DNA of 64,000 bases from Rodentibacter sp. JRC1. GTDB lineage: Bacteria > Pseudomonadota > Gammaproteobacteria > Enterobacterales > Pasteurellaceae. A program made the position numbers and the translations under genes. Position 1 is the stretch's first letter; the number at the start of each line of letters is the position of its first letter. The notes under the pieces are model-generated. The model did no database searches. It had not been told where the DNA came from and saw only the letters and a list, made by a program, of their open reading frames with translations. Shown here in pieces: positions 28,201 through 39,322 of this stretch. Location: positions 434,001 to 498,000 of the forward strand of contig NZ_BPWA01000001.1 of the NCBI RefSeq assembly GCF_020521555.1, in the 5' to 3' direction.

Positions 28201-28620
28201 CTAAATCGGATTTGTCATTAAACCAACGGATTTAATGCCTGCCAAATGAAGTAAATTCAATGCTTTTATCACTTCTTCATAAGGCACTTCTTTTGCTCCT
28301 CCAACAAGGAACATCGTATTATTGTCTTTATCAAACGCTTGCTTTGACAACTGTGTCACCATTTCTTCCGTTAAACCATCTTGGCGTTCACCACCAATGG
28401 AAAGTGCATATTGCCCAACCCCGGAGACCTCTAAAATAACCGGCGTTTTATCCTCATTTGACACATTTTGACTTTGTACCGAATCAGGTAATTCAACTTG
28501 AACACTTTGACTGATGATAGGTGCCGTTGCCATAAAAATAAGTACAAGTACGAGCAATACATCTAAAAACGGTACAATATTGATTTCAGATTTAATTTCT
28601 TTACGTGAGCGACGAGCCAT
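28201..28620 (-). CDS. tolR: Tol-Pal system protein TolR
   Basis: A 139-residue ExbD/TolR protein with one helix bearing the proton-channel aspartate (NIVPFLDVLLVLVLIFMATAP) and a periplasmic domain. With TolQ it forms the motor. Downstream of tolQ after a gap that contains an uptake-signal hairpin. Confidence 0.96.
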   Translation of the reverse strand: MARRSRKEIKSEINIVPFLDVLLVLVLIFMATAPIISQSVQVELPDSVQSQNVSNEDKTPVILEVSGVGQYALSIGGERQDGLTEEMVTQLSKQAFDKDNNTMFLVGGAKEVPYEEVIKALNLLHLAGIKSVGLMTNPI

Positions 28621-28648
28621 ATTTTCCTCTAAAACTTCACTAAAAATG

Positions 28649-28672
28649 ACCGCACTTTACATAAAGTGCGGT
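28649..28672 (-). terminator. Uptake-signal hairpin between tolQ and tolR
   Basis: ACCGCACTTT, four-base loop, AAAGTGCGGT: a perfect 10-bp stem inside the operon, without a strong T run after it on the minus strand. Probably a processing or attenuation site, not a full stop. Confidence 0.45.
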
Positions 28673-28689
28673 TAATTCTCCGGTTATTT

Positions 28690-29382
28690 TTAATGAGAAT
28701 GCGGTGCTTTACCAAAGGCTTGACGATGTAAAATCGTGGTAAATTCATCAATAAAATTACCATAATTTTGTTCAATAGCATTCACTCGTAAACTTAAGCG
28801 GTTATAAGCCATTACTGCAGGAATCGCTGCAAACAAACCAATTGCCGTTGCAATTAACGCTTCTGCAATGCCCGGTGCAACCATCTGTAAAGTTGCTTGT
28901 TTCGCTCCACTTAATGCCATAAATGCGTGCATAATCCCCCACACCGTACCAAATAAACCGATATAGGGGCTTACCGAGGCAACGGTTGCCAAAAATGGAA
29001 CTCGGTTTTCAAGACTTTCTATTTCACGGTTCATTGCAAGGTTCATCGCACGTGTCGTTCCTTTAATAATCGCTTCAGGCGCATCCGCATTCACTTGTTT
29101 TAAACGTGAAAATTCTTTAAATCCTACAAAGAAAATCTGTTCACTTCCGGTTAACACATCACGGCGATTTGATAAACCTTCATATAATTTATTGAGATCT
29201 TCACCGGACCAAAAACGATCTTCAAAAGTATTTGCTTCTTTTAAGGCAGCGGTTAACACGCGGCTACGTTGAATAATAATAGTCCAAGAAATAATTGAGA
29301 ATAAAATTAAAATCACAATTACAAGTTGGACAACAATACTTGCTTTTAGAAAAAGATCTAAAAAGTTCAATTCTGCAGTCAT
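28690..29382 (-). CDS. tolQ: Tol-Pal system protein TolQ
   Basis: A 230-residue MotA/TolQ/ExbB protein with three transmembrane helices and the conserved proton-channel core ([41 protein letters not shown]). Stator of the Tol motor. Confidence 0.97.
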   Translation of the reverse strand: MTAELNFLDLFLKASIVVQLVIVILILFSIISWTIIIQRSRVLTAALKEANTFEDRFWSGEDLNKLYEGLSNRRDVLTGSEQIFFVGFKEFSRLKQVNADAPEAIIKGTTRAMNLAMNREIESLENRVPFLATVASVSPYIGLFGTVWGIMHAFMALSGAKQATLQMVAPGIAEALIATAIGLFAAIPAVMAYNRLSLRVNAIEQNYGNFIDEFTTILHRQAFGKAPHSH

Positions 29383-29400
29383 TACCTACTCCGAGAAAGG

Positions 29401-29811
29401 TTACATATTGTTTGAAAAAGCGGCTTTTATTTCAGCCGGAATCGCTATCGGTTTCATTTTACCCAGATCAACATAGGCTACTTTAACAGTAGCCTTTGAT
29501 AGAATTACTGTCTCTCGCAGTAGTCGTTGCTCAAAAAGAATCGTTGCCCCTTTTATTGCGCTGACTTCTGTTTCAACAATAAGGTAGTCATCCAGTTTTG
29601 CCGGAACGCAATAATCAATCGCCATCGTTTTGACAACAAATGCCGCTTGTTGTTCCTGCAATAATTTTTGTTGAGAAAACGCTTGTTTTCGCAGATATTC
29701 CGTTCTTGCCCGCTCATAAAAATGCAAGTAGCGCGCGTGATAAACCACTCCACCTGCATCCGTATCCTCGTAATAAACCCGTATCGGGAAACAAAAAATC
29801 TTTGAATCCAC
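29401..29811 (-). CDS. ybgC: Acyl-CoA thioesterase YbgC
   Basis: A 136-residue hotdog-fold thioesterase with the 4HBT motif YYEDTDAGGVVYHARYLHF and ERAR. It acts on acyl-CoA or acyl-ACP at the membrane and is genetically tied to tol-pal. I prefer the GTG at 29811: AAGGA precedes it at good spacing and the protein then has the length I recall for H. influenzae HI0386. An ATG at 29874 would add 21 residues unlike the family. Confidence 0.9.
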   Translation of the reverse strand: MDSKIFCFPIRVYYEDTDAGGVVYHARYLHFYERARTEYLRKQAFSQQKLLQEQQAAFVVKTMAIDYCVPAKLDDYLIVETEVSAIKGATILFEQRLLRETVILSKATVKVAYVDLGKMKPIAIPAEIKAAFSNNM

Positions 29812-29902
29812 CTTGTTTTCCTTCTTCAACAGTCCGAAGTTGCGTATTCTAGAATCAGTTTTTACTCTACGCAAGCACTTTCAAATCAACGCAATTTACT
29901 AA

Positions 29903-30187
29903 TTATAAATAATGCTCAACAATCGCAAATAAAAATGCTAAATAGCCTAAATAAGGAAAAAATATTAACTGCCAAAAAGTGCGGTTAATTTTAAAGCCGA
30001 TTCCATGAATCCATAAAATAACCAATCCCCATAAAATGAAGAGTATGAGAAATGGATTTGCCGTTCTTAATTGAGTAGAAAACTGATTGAAATTAAAGAA
30101 AAAAACAAGCGTTAATACAATCGCCAGAATAAATGAAAGGGTTCTTAATGAACCCTTATTTACATATTGATAGAGAGACTGAATCAT
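29903..30187 (-). CDS. ybgE: Cyd operon membrane protein YbgE
   Basis: A 94-residue protein with three hydrophobic segments, matching YbgE of the cydABX-ybgE operon. Its role is not settled. Its ATG overlaps the cydX stop (TAATG). An uptake signal lies in frame near 29975. Confidence 0.9.
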   Translation of the reverse strand: MIQSLYQYVNKGSLRTLSFILAIVLTLVFFFNFNQFSTQLRTANPFLILFILWGLVILWIHGIGFKINRTFWQLIFFPYLGYLAFLFAIVEHYL

Positions 30188-30285
30188 TATTCGTCAAATT
30201 TCCCTAAATTATCTTTGTTTGTTGTAACTTTTATGCTGGCAAAAATTGCAGCTAAAACACCCACTACCCAAATTGCGTATAACAT
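30187..30285 (-). CDS. cydX: Cytochrome bd oxidase small subunit CydX
   Basis: A 32-residue single-helix protein (MLYAIWVVGVLAAIFASIKV, then a short charged tail) in the CydX position directly after cydB, with AGGAG before the ATG. CydX stabilises the haem b595/d site of cytochrome bd-I. It overlaps ybgE by one base. Confidence 0.9.
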   Translation of the reverse strand: MLYAIWVVGVLAAIFASIKVTTNKDNLGKFDE

Positions 30286-30297
30286 ATCATATCTCCT

Positions 30298-31434
30298 TTA
30301 GTATAATGAGTTTTTGTTTTCTTCCACAAAGTTTTCATCCAAACGACCAAACATTTTGATGTATGACCAAATGGTGTAAGCTAGAGAAATCGTTACGAAT
30401 ACAAGCGCTAACCCAAGCATTAAGGTTAAGGTTAATTCGCTTGATGTTGCATCCCACATTAACAAACTCTGTTCCGGATGTGAGCTTGAAGGCATCACGA
30501 ATGGGAACATTGAAACCGCTGCGGTGATGATCACGCCCGCCATCGTCAATGATGAGAAGAGGAAGGCAAAACCACAACGATTTGCTTTTGATGCAGCTAC
30601 ATTTAACAATGCGCCAACCACAGCTAATGCCGGGAAAATCCATAAAATCGGCATTTCATTAAAGTTTCTGAACCATGCACCGATTTCAACCGCAACTTCT
30701 TTCCCCATTGGAGAAGAAGGTGCCAAATGATCAATCTCACTAGTTACAATATAACCTTCTTTGAAATATAACCATACGCCTGCTAGCACAAATGCAATCA
30801 AGGTAACAAATGCACCGATTTGAGTAATAGCGCGTGCGCGGTCTCTTAATTCGGCAGTAGTCTTCATTTGTAACCAGTTTGCACCGTGAGTAACAAGCAT
30901 TGCTAGGCTAATCACACCACATAATAATGCAAATGGATTTAATAATGCGAAGAATGAACCGGTATAAGTGATTTGTGCAATCTCATTAAATTCAAACGGA
31001 ACACCTTGCAATAAGTTACCAAAAGCGACCCCGAATACCAATGCAGGCACAAAACCACCGGCAAATAATCCCCAATCCCATACTGCTCGCCAAGTCGGGT
31101 TATCAATTTTCGCGCGATATTCAAAACCGATTGGACGGAAGAATAAAGCAGCTAAAACCAGCACTAAAGCAATATAGAAACCGGAGAAAGATACCGCATA
31201 AACAATCGGCCATGCGGCAAACACCGCACCACCTGCCGTTAACAACCAAACTTGGTTACCATCCCAGTGCGGTGCAATCGAGTTAATCATAATACGGCGT
31301 TCTACCTCTTTTTTACCGGCAACAGGTAAAAGTGCGGTCACCCCCATATCAAATCCGTCAGTTACAGAAAAACCGATCAGCAATACAATAACCAACACCC
31401 ACCAAATAAAACGTAGAAATTCATAATCAATCAT
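30298..31434 (-). CDS. cydB: Cytochrome bd ubiquinol oxidase subunit II
   Basis: A 378-residue protein with about eight helices, normal for CydB. With CydA and CydX it forms the high-affinity terminal oxidase that reduces oxygen with ubiquinol. It starts 14 bases after cydA. An uptake signal lies in frame near 31330. Confidence 0.97.
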   Translation of the reverse strand: MIDYEFLRFIWWVLVIVLLIGFSVTDGFDMGVTALLPVAGKKEVERRIMINSIAPHWDGNQVWLLTAGGAVFAAWPIVYAVSFSGFYIALVLVLAALFFRPIGFEYRAKIDNPTWRAVWDWGLFAGGFVPALVFGVAFGNLLQGVPFEFNEIAQITYTGSFFALLNPFALLCGVISLAMLVTHGANWLQMKTTAELRDRARAITQIGAFVTLIAFVLAGVWLYFKEGYIVTSEIDHLAPSSPMGKEVAVEIGAWFRNFNEMPILWIFPALAVVGALLNVAASKANRCGFAFLFSSLTMAGVIITAAVSMFPFVMPSSSHPEQSLLMWDATSSELTLTLMLGLALVFVTISLAYTIWSYIKMFGRLDENFVEENKNSLY

Positions 31435-31448
31435 AATTCGTCTCCTGC

Positions 31449-33014
31449 TTATTTAGATGATTGTTCAAAATAGTATTTGCCGGTTTTCAATGAGCTTGGA
31501 CCTAAACGCGCATACTTAAACATCAAATACATTTCAGCAATAATAAATGCTAAATAAAGCACACAAATTAAACCGATAGAGAACCAAAGATCACCTACAC
31601 CTAAATTTGATGCGGACACTCCTACCGGTAATACCTCATAAATCGCCCATGGTTGACGACCGTATTCAGCCAGGAACCAACCGCATTCAATCGCAATCCA
31701 AGGTAACGGTAACCCCCATATTAGCGCTTTTAACAATAATGGACTTTGGGTTACTTTATCACGCAAGTTCTGAACAAAAGCGCCAAACGCTAATAATACG
31801 ATTAAACCACCAGCCGCAACCATCGCACGGAATGCCCAGAAGTTAGGACCTACGTTTGGAATGGTATCACGTGCCGCCTGTTTGATTTGTTCTTCTGTCG
31901 CATCAACTACCTTATCGGTATAACGTTTTAACAATAAACCGAAACCTAAGTCTTTTTTCACTTCTTCAAATTTTGCTTTTGTTTCAGGGTTTACTTGACC
32001 TGATTCTTTTTTCTCTGCTTTTAATTGGGTGAAAAGATCGTAAGCAACAATACCGTTACGAACACGGGTTTCATTTACTGCTTGGAGATCTTTTAGACCG
32101 ACAATTTCTTTATCAAAAGAACGGGTTGCAACAATACCACCAACCGCAGGAACTTGAATAGCGAACTCATTACGCATTTCGGCTGAATTCGGTAATGCAA
32201 CAACATTAAATGCTGCCGGAGCAGGATGAGTTTCAAATTCAGCTTCCATTGCAGCCAATTTTACAGGTTGTGCTTTACCGATATCATAACCGGACTCATC
32301 ACCAAGAATTAACACCGCAATAGATGCGATGAAACCCCAAGTTGCTGCAATCGAAAAAGAACGCTTTGCAAAACCAAGATCGCGACCTTTTAACAAATAG
32401 AATGAACTAATTGCTAATACGAAGAATGCACCGGTTACGTAACCCGCAGAAAGTGTATGTAAGAATTTACTTTGCGCAACCGGATTTAACCATAAATCCA
32501 TAAAACTGGTCATTTCCATACGTACGGTTTCAAAGTTGAATTCTGATGCAACAGGATTTTGCATCCAACCGTTTGCGACTAAAATCCACATCGCAGAAAG
32601 GTTAGAACCAAATGCGACACAATAAGTTGCAAGTAAATGTTTACCCTTGGTTAAACGATCCCAACCAAAGAAGAACAAACCTACAAAAGTGGATTCTAAG
32701 AAGAATGCGAGTAACGCTTCAATGGCTAATGGCGCACCGAAAATATCACCTACATAATGAGAATAATAAGACCAGTTAGTACCGAATTGGAATTCCATAA
32801 TAATACCGGTCGTCACACCAAGGGCAAAGTTAATACCAAATAACTTACCCCAAAATTTTGTCATATCTTTATAAACTTCTTTACCTGTCACGACATAGGT
32901 TGTTTCCATAATCACTAAAATAAAGGATAAACCTAATGTTAGAGGTACAAAAATGAAGTGATATAACGCAGTTAAAGCAAACTGCAAGCGAGAAAGTTCA
33001 ACAACGTCTAACAT
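31449..33014 (-). CDS. cydA: Cytochrome bd ubiquinol oxidase subunit I
   Basis: A 521-residue subunit carrying the haems, with the N-terminal [20 protein letters not shown] segment bearing a haem-ligand histidine, the quinol Q-loop (about 250-330) and the GRQPW region. First gene of the cydABX-ybgE-ybgC-tolQRAB-pal block. The 434-base upstream region holds CRP-like and FNR-like sites and a palindrome. Confidence 0.97.
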   Translation of the reverse strand: MLDVVELSRLQFALTALYHFIFVPLTLGLSFILVIMETTYVVTGKEVYKDMTKFWGKLFGINFALGVTTGIIMEFQFGTNWSYYSHYVGDIFGAPLAIEALLAFFLESTFVGLFFFGWDRLTKGKHLLATYCVAFGSNLSAMWILVANGWMQNPVASEFNFETVRMEMTSFMDLWLNPVAQSKFLHTLSAGYVTGAFFVLAISSFYLLKGRDLGFAKRSFSIAATWGFIASIAVLILGDESGYDIGKAQPVKLAAMEAEFETHPAPAAFNVVALPNSAEMRNEFAIQVPAVGGIVATRSFDKEIVGLKDLQAVNETRVRNGIVAYDLFTQLKAEKKESGQVNPETKAKFEEVKKDLGFGLLLKRYTDKVVDATEEQIKQAARDTIPNVGPNFWAFRAMVAAGGLIVLLAFGAFVQNLRDKVTQSPLLLKALIWGLPLPWIAIECGWFLAEYGRQPWAIYEVLPVGVSASNLGVGDLWFSIGLICVLYLAFIIAEMYLMFKYARLGPSSLKTGKYYFEQSSK

Positions 33015-33215
33015 CTCAACCTCTTGTAAAAATTACAAGTCATTCACTATGATTAATAAAGGTTTCCCTTAAATAACCACCCCCAAGTACCTAATCGGCT
33101 CATTTAAACAGATTAAGTAAACACTGAATCATCACACAACAAAAAATCCTTTTGAAATGATCAAAATGATGAATTATGAAGCTGATAACTCAAGAACGCC
33201 GCTATTTTACTACTA

Positions 33216-33260
33216 ATCATAAGGATAAAAAATACAAAAAACGTTATCTGGATCACATTT
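33216..33260 (-). promoter_or_regulatory. cydA promoter with CRP-like site
   Basis: A 22-base site at 33239-33260 reads AAATGTGATC-CAGATAACGTTT on the minus strand and agrees with the CRP consensus at 19 of 22 positions. TATGAT at 33216-33221 would put its centre near -41, the class II position. No separate -35 is visible. Confidence 0.55.
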
Positions 33261-33277
33261 TTGACATAAACTACCAA

Positions 33278-33295
33278 ATAACTCACGTGAGTTAT
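33278..33295. promoter_or_regulatory. 18-bp perfect palindrome upstream of cydA
   Basis: ATAACTCACGTGAGTTAT is a perfect palindrome in the divergent cydA/33449 control region; likely an operator for an unidentified dimeric regulator. Confidence 0.5.
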
Positions 33296-33306
33296 ATAAC
33301 TATAAA

Positions 33307-33320
33307 TTGATACAGATCAA
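33307..33320. promoter_or_regulatory. FNR-like box
   Basis: TTGATACAGATCAA is a perfect match to TTGATNNNNATCAA. It could act on cydA (about 105 bases above its proposed start site) or on the divergent gene at 33449. Confidence 0.65.
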
Positions 33321-33376
33321 TTTCATAAATTTTACCGATAAAATCACCCACTCAGAAAAATACAAGCAATGATCTC

Positions 33377-33405
33377 TAGACATTTAGAGTATATTTTGTT
33401 ATCTT
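33377..33405 (+). promoter_or_regulatory. Promoter of the DUF5339-like gene
   Basis: TAGACA, 17 bases, TATCTT, 44 bases before the ATG at 33449. Confidence 0.5.
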
Positions 33406-33448
33406 CCCTCAGATTTTATTTGGAGAATAATCACTAAAGGATTCCACA

Positions 33449-33757
33449 ATGAAAAAAATTTCGCTTATTTTAACCGCACTTTTTTCTACGATATCGTTCT
33501 CCGTCATTGCTACACCGCAAACAAATAAAGAAATATTACCTGAGCAGTGTGCACAACTATTTAAAGAAACGGAAACATTGATTGCTCAAGCAGAAAAACA
33601 ACCGGGAACTCACCCTCAAGTAAGTAAAATCAAAAACAAGCTTAATCAAAGTAAAAAGCAAATTCTTGAAATGGAACTCGCAACTCAGTTAAAAAGTTGT
33701 AATATCGGTCTAGCAAAACTAAACAATATGAAGAATTATCTAGAGGAAACTAACTAA
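33449..33757 (+). CDS. Small secreted protein, DUF5339-like
   Basis: A 102-residue protein with a signal peptide (about 1-22, cut after SVIA or ATP) and a helical, lysine/glutamine-rich body with two cysteines (CAQLF and KSCNIG) that could form a disulfide. Size and the two-cysteine pattern resemble the Pasteurellaceae DUF5339 group; function unknown. The signal peptide is partly written by an uptake signal (LTALFS). Divergent from cydA, with a terminator about 130 bases after it. Confidence 0.7.
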   Translation: MKKISLILTALFSTISFSVIATPQTNKEILPEQCAQLFKETETLIAQAEKQPGTHPQVSKIKNKLNQSKKQILEMELATQLKSCNIGLAKLNNMKNYLEETN

Positions 33758-33886
33758 AATTAGCTTTTAAAGATCAAATAAAAAAGAGTTATTTGAGGAT
33801 ATGATCTAATTTTATTGAGATTTGCAAACAAGCAAGATAGTCTTTGAGAACAATTGTTCAGAGTTTATCATCTTGAGTTTATATTA

Positions 33887-33922
33887 AGGGAAGCGTTTCT
33901 AGGCATAGGCGTTTCCCTTTTT
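33887..33922 (+). terminator. Terminator after the DUF5339-like gene
   Basis: GGGAAGCG, loop, CGTTTCCC followed by TTTTTT. A second weaker hairpin (33842-33863) precedes it, so the 3' region is structured. Confidence 0.7.
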
Positions 33923-33980
33923 TGAGGGGCTTATCGGATCAAATCTCTGAGGCGATACCTAGAGGTTTATCAATAAGTTA

Positions 33981-34010
33981 AAAACCTGTCAATTGACAGG
34001 TTTTCTTTTT
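33981..34010. terminator. Terminator of rpoH (bidirectional)
   Basis: AAAACCTGTC-AATT-GACAGGTTTT with T runs on both strands, just after rpoH. Confidence 0.8.
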
Positions 34011-34019
34011 TAAAATGCG

Positions 34020-34865
34020 CTAAAAACTAACCGCACTTTTTAATTTTTTAAGTGCATTCGTTTCAAGCTGGCGAATCCGTTCTGCAGACACATTATATTT
34101 TGCCGCTAATTCATGCAATGTCGCTTTGTTATCGTCTAACCAACGGGCTTTGATAATATCTTGGCTGCGGGCGTCCAAACTTTGCAATGCGATACCTAGT
34201 TGCTCGGTAGCCTGACTTTCAAAGTTTTCATCTTCAAGTTCTGCGGCAAAGTTAGAACTTTTATCTTCCAAATAAAGTGATGGGGAATAGCTTTCCGTTT
34301 CACTATTATCCGTTGGCAAATCAAAAGCAACATCAGCACCGGTCATACGGGATTCCATTTCAAGTACATCTTCTTTAGAAACCCCTAACTCATTTGCCAC
34401 CATATCCACTTCGTTTTCATTAAACCAGCCCAAACGTTGTTTGGTTTTACGTAGATTAAAGAATAATTTACGTTGCGCCTTAGTTGTTGCAACTTTCACA
34501 ATACGCCAGTTACGAAGTACATATTCGTGAATCTCTGCCTTAATCCAATGCACCGCAAATGAAACCAAACGCACACCCACTTCAGGGTTAAAACGTTTTA
34601 CAGCTTTCATTAAACCGATATTACCTTCTTGAATTAAATCCGCTTGCGGCAAACCATAGCCGGAATAGCCACGAGCTACGTGAATCACAAAACGAAGATG
34701 AGATAGGACTAACTTTTTCGCAGCCTCAATATCACCCTGGTAATATAAACGCTCTGCCAATTCCTTTTCTTCCTCTGCAGTCAGCATCGGATACTCATTT
34801 GCCGCACGAATATAACCTTCGATACTACCTTGAGGAATCAACATCATTTGTGCTTCTTTATCCAT
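34020..34865 (-). CDS. rpoH: Heat-shock sigma factor RpoH (sigma-32)
   Basis: A 281-residue group-3 sigma factor with regions 2 and 4 and the sigma-32-specific RpoH box QRKLFFNLR (131-139). It directs RNA polymerase to heat-shock promoters, such as the one before groES in this window. I use the ATG at 34865 (MDKEAQMML) with AAGGAAAAG before it; the frame runs on to 34934. An uptake signal lies at the 3' end. Confidence 0.96.
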   Translation of the reverse strand: MDKEAQMMLIPQGSIEGYIRAANEYPMLTAEEEKELAERLYYQGDIEAAKKLVLSHLRFVIHVARGYSGYGLPQADLIQEGNIGLMKAVKRFNPEVGVRLVSFAVHWIKAEIHEYVLRNWRIVKVATTKAQRKLFFNLRKTKQRLGWFNENEVDMVANELGVSKEDVLEMESRMTGADVAFDLPTDNSETESYSPSLYLEDKSSNFAAELEDENFESQATEQLGIALQSLDARSQDIIKARWLDDNKATLHELAAKYNVSAERIRQLETNALKKLKSAVSF

Positions 34866-34995
34866 TCTTTTCCTTCTTTTATTCCGGTGAATACCAATCA
34901 ATAAACTTGGCTCAGTTATAACATAATAAGCCATTTTATTGAATCAATTTGTTTAATAAGACAGATTTTACCGATTAAAAGTTCGATTTTATTGA

Positions 34996-35310
34996 TTATT
35001 TTTTAATACACTCAAGATTTAGCACCAGATCATCATTGATAACATTGAAAAGCAGATCAATATTCGGATGTTTACCCGGATTTACTTTTGCTTCCTCCAC
35101 ATATTCCGCAAACCATTCAAGCCCTTGCCGTGCCGAAGTGCGGTCTAATTTTCCGTTAAATTTTTGGGAAAGCGCATAGTAAAGGCGCAACGAGCCAAGT
35201 TTACCCGTAACAGCAGGAATATGATGAATGACTTCATCCCCTTGCTTTACATTTAAGCCGTTTAAATGATCAATGGTTGGTAAGGTTTCTAAAATTTCTT
35301 TGAAATTCAT
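34996..35310 (-). CDS. DUF2322 family protein
   Basis: A 104-residue soluble protein of the DUF2322 group known from Pasteurellaceae and Neisseria, recognised by the GKLGSLRLYYALSQKFNGKL segment and the C-terminal NPGKHPNIDLLF. No catalytic motif is evident and the function is unknown. It stands alone between groEL and rpoH with AGGAAAG before the ATG. An uptake signal lies in frame near 35142. Confidence 0.8.
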   Translation of the reverse strand: MNFKEILETLPTIDHLNGLNVKQGDEVIHHIPAVTGKLGSLRLYYALSQKFNGKLDRTSARQGLEWFAEYVEEAKVNPGKHPNIDLLFNVINDDLVLNLECIKK

Positions 35311-35384
35311 CTACTTTCCTTATATAGAATAGTTTTTATTTCAACAATTATAACATAGGTTTCCTGTATAGCCCGTTAGAAATA

Positions 35385-35404
35385 AAAAAGCGATCGCTTT
35401 TTCA
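35385..35404 (-). terminator. Possible groEL terminator
   Basis: AAAAAGCGATCGCTTTTTT, an AT-flanked palindrome with T run on the minus strand, 47 bases after groEL. Tight loop, so modest confidence. Confidence 0.45.
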
Positions 35405-35450
35405 TTCGAAAAAAACGACCGCATTTTTTTATTATCGTGGATAGGCTAAA

Positions 35451-37115
<1,665 letters not shown>

Positions 37116-37125
37116 CTATCTAATG

Positions 37126-37155
37126 AAAAGTGCGGTCATTTTTTACCGCATTTTT
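37126..37155 (-). terminator. Uptake-signal hairpin between groES and groEL
   Basis: AAAAGTGCGGT (37126-37136) and the imperfect ACCGCATTTTT (37145-37155). Inside the operon; partial attenuation or mRNA processing is possible. Confidence 0.4.
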
Positions 37156-37170
37156 AATAATGAACGAGGA

Positions 37171-37461
37171 TTATTCCACAATAGCCAAAATATCAGACTC
37201 AGAAATAATCAACACTTCTTCACCGTCAATTTTCTCGGTTTTTGCGCCGTAACCTTCGTTGAAAATGACCATATCTCCCACCTTAACATCTAAAGGTTGT
37301 ACCGTACCATTTTCAAGAATACGACCTTTACCCACCGCAAGCACTTTCGCACGGGTAGATTTAGTGGCAGCGGAACCTGTCAATACAATACCACCGGCTG
37401 ATTTGGTTTCAACTTCTTCACGTTTAATGATCACACGATCATGTAATGGACGAATAGTCAT
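37171..37461 (-). CDS. groES: Co-chaperonin GroES
   Basis: A 96-residue co-chaperonin, starting at the ATG at 37461 ([16 protein letters not shown]) with the mobile loop [14 protein letters not shown]. The lid of the GroEL chamber. The frame is open to 37524 but that part is promoter region. Confidence 0.98.
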   Translation of the reverse strand: MTIRPLHDRVIIKREEVETKSAGGIVLTGSAATKSTRAKVLAVGKGRILENGTVQPLDVKVGDMVIFNEGYGAKTEKIDGEEVLIISESDILAIVE

Positions 37462-37497
37462 TGTTAGTTTCCTTCTAAAAATTAAAATGCCCCCCTT

Positions 37498-37527
37498 ATA
37501 TAAGGCGAAAAATTTCACTTTCAAGGG
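37498..37527 (-). promoter_or_regulatory. Sigma-32 heat-shock promoter of groESL
   Basis: On the minus strand CCCTTGAAAG (37518-37527), about 13 bases, then CCTTATAT (37498-37505), close to the sigma-32 pattern CTTGAAA-N11-15-CCCCATNT. About 40 bases before the groES ATG. No CIRCE element is present. Confidence 0.65.
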
Positions 37528-37598
37528 AAAAATAAAAAAATTTTTGACCTAAAAAAACTAATCCGAAAAATGAAAATATGTCTTGATAGCAATCTTCA

Positions 37599-37643
37599 AA
37601 ATGTGATCTTTATCATTTTTTTTATTTTTAAAATTTCTATAAT
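37599..37643 (+). promoter_or_regulatory. aspA promoter with CRP-like site
   Basis: A 22-base site at 37599-37620 begins AAATGTGATCT and closely follows the CRP consensus in its left half. TATAAT at 37638-37643 puts its centre at about -41 (class II). Confidence 0.65.
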
Positions 37644-37678
37644 GACCACAAGTTTATTAACCCAAATAGGTGACCAAA

Positions 37679-39097
37679 ATGACTCAATTTAGAAAAGAAG
37701 TGGATTTACTTGGCGAACGTGATGTACCTGCTGATGCTTACTGGGGTATCCACACATTAAGAGCGGTTGAAAATTTCAATATTTCTAAAGTAACGATTTC
37801 TGATGTTCCGGAATTTGTACGTGGTATGGTGATGGTGAAAAAAGCAACCGCACTTGCAAATGGTGAATTAGGCGCAATTCCGACAGACATTGCCAAAGCA
37901 ATTGTTTCAGCTTGTGATGAAATCCTAACGACCGGCAAATGCTTGGATCAATTCCCTTCCGATGTCTATCAAGGTGGTGCCGGCACTTCCGTAAATATGA
38001 ATACGAATGAAGTCGTGGCTAATCTTGCGCTTGAAAAAATAGGCCATAAGAAAGGCGAATATGATGTTATTAATCCGATGGATCATGTAAACGCCAGTCA
38101 ATCAACGAACGATGCCTACCCGACCGGTTTCCGCATTGCGGTTTATAACAGTATTTTAAAACTGATTGATAAAATCCGATATTTACGAGACGGCTTCGAT
38201 ACCAAAGCAACAGAATTTGCCAAAATCTTAAAAATGGGACGAACCCAATTACAAGATGCCGTACCGATGACTGTGGGGCAAGAATTTAAAGCCTTCGCCG
38301 TATTACTTGAGGAAGAAGAACGCAACTTAAAACGTACCGCCGAATTATTGCTTGAAGTAAACTTAGGCGCAACTGCAATCGGTACGGGCTTAAATACCCC
38401 GCAAGGTTATACCCAATTAGTGGTTAAACATCTTGCAGAGGTAACAGGTTTACCTTGCGTACCGGCGGAAAACTTAATTGAAGCGACTTCCGATTGCGGT
38501 GCTTATGTAATGGTTCACGGTGCATTAAAACGCACTGCGGTGAAACTTTCTAAAGTATGTAATGACTTACGCTTACTTTCTTCCGGCCCTCGTGCAGGTT
38601 TGAAAGAAATTAATCTTCCTGAATTACAAGCCGGTTCTTCCATTATGCCTGCAAAAGTTAACCCGGTTGTGCCGGAAGTGGTAAACCAAGTATGCTTTAA
38701 AGTAATAGGTAACGATACAACCATCACCTTTGCTTCTGAAGCGGGTCAACTACAATTAAACGTAATGGAGCCGGTGATCGGGCAAGCGATGTTCGAGTCT
38801 ATCGAAATCTTAGCCAATGCCTGCGTAAACTTGCGTGATAAATGCGTGGACGGCATCACCGTAAACAAAGAAATCTGTGAAAATTACGTTTTCAATTCAA
38901 TCGGAATCGTCACTTATTTAAATCCTTTCATCGGTCACCACAATGGCGACCTTGTCGGTAAAATTTGTGCTGAAACCGGTAAAGGCGTACGTGAAGTCGT
39001 GTTAGAAAAAGGCTTGCTCACGGCAGAACAGTTAGACGATATTCTTTCTGTGGAAAACCTAATGAACCCGACCTACAAAGCGAAATTAAATAAATAA
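37679..39097 (+). CDS. aspA: Aspartate ammonia-lyase
   Basis: A 472-residue fumarase/aspartase enzyme with the family signature [11 protein letters not shown] and the catalytic serine within it. It converts aspartate to fumarate and ammonia, feeding fumarate respiration when oxygen is low. I use the ATG at 37679 with AGGTGA before it; a GTG three codons earlier is also in frame. The CRP-like site upstream fits catabolite control. An uptake signal is in frame near 37849. Confidence 0.97.
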   Translation: MTQFRKEVDLLGERDVPADAYWGIHTLRAVENFNISKVTISDVPEFVRGMVMVKKATALANGELGAIPTDIAKAIVSACDEILTTGKCLDQFPSDVYQGGAGTSVNMNTNEVVANLALEKIGHKKGEYDVINPMDHVNASQSTNDAYPTGFRIAVYNSILKLIDKIRYLRDGFDTKATEFAKILKMGRTQLQDAVPMTVGQEFKAFAVLLEEEERNLKRTAELLLEVNLGATAIGTGLNTPQGYTQLVVKHLAEVTGLPCVPAENLIEATSDCGAYVMVHGALKRTAVKLSKVCNDLRLLSSGPRAGLKEINLPELQAGSSIMPAKVNPVVPEVVNQVCFKVIGNDTTITFASEAGQLQLNVMEPVIGQAMFESIEILANACVNLRDKCVDGITVNKEICENYVFNSIGIVTYLNPFIGHHNGDLVGKICAETGKGVREVVLEKGLLTAEQLDDILSVENLMNPTYKAKLNK

Positions 39098-39118
39098 TTC
39101 GCTTAATTAACTTCCATT

Positions 39119-39311
39119 AAGTGCGGTTAAAATTCTCGGTATTTTATGTAGCACTTGCACAAAACATTGTAGGGTGTGTTGGGCGAAGATAGAAAGGTGC
39201 GTTACGCCTACGGCTAACGCACCCTACACCCAATAAATATTGGATATAAAATTTTCTCTGTGCAACTGCTACATAATACCGGAAATTCTTTATAAATTTT
39301 GACCGCACTTT
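39119..39311. repeat. Dispersed inverted repeat, copy E (complete)
   Basis: Uptake signals at both ends (39119-39128 and 39301-39311), inverted arms (GTGCAACTGCTACATAATA on the right) and an inner GTAGGGTG...CACCCTAC pair. Between the convergent genes aspA and murB. Confidence 0.8.
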
Positions 39312-39322
39312 TCTTATTATCC

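Noticed and set aside
33152..33170. A second FNR box near TTGAAATGATCAA
   Set aside because: The half-site spacing is one base short of the FNR consensus.
37462..37669. CIRCE/HrcA control of groESL
   Set aside because: No TTAGCACTC-N9-GAGTGCTAA element; a sigma-32 promoter is present instead.
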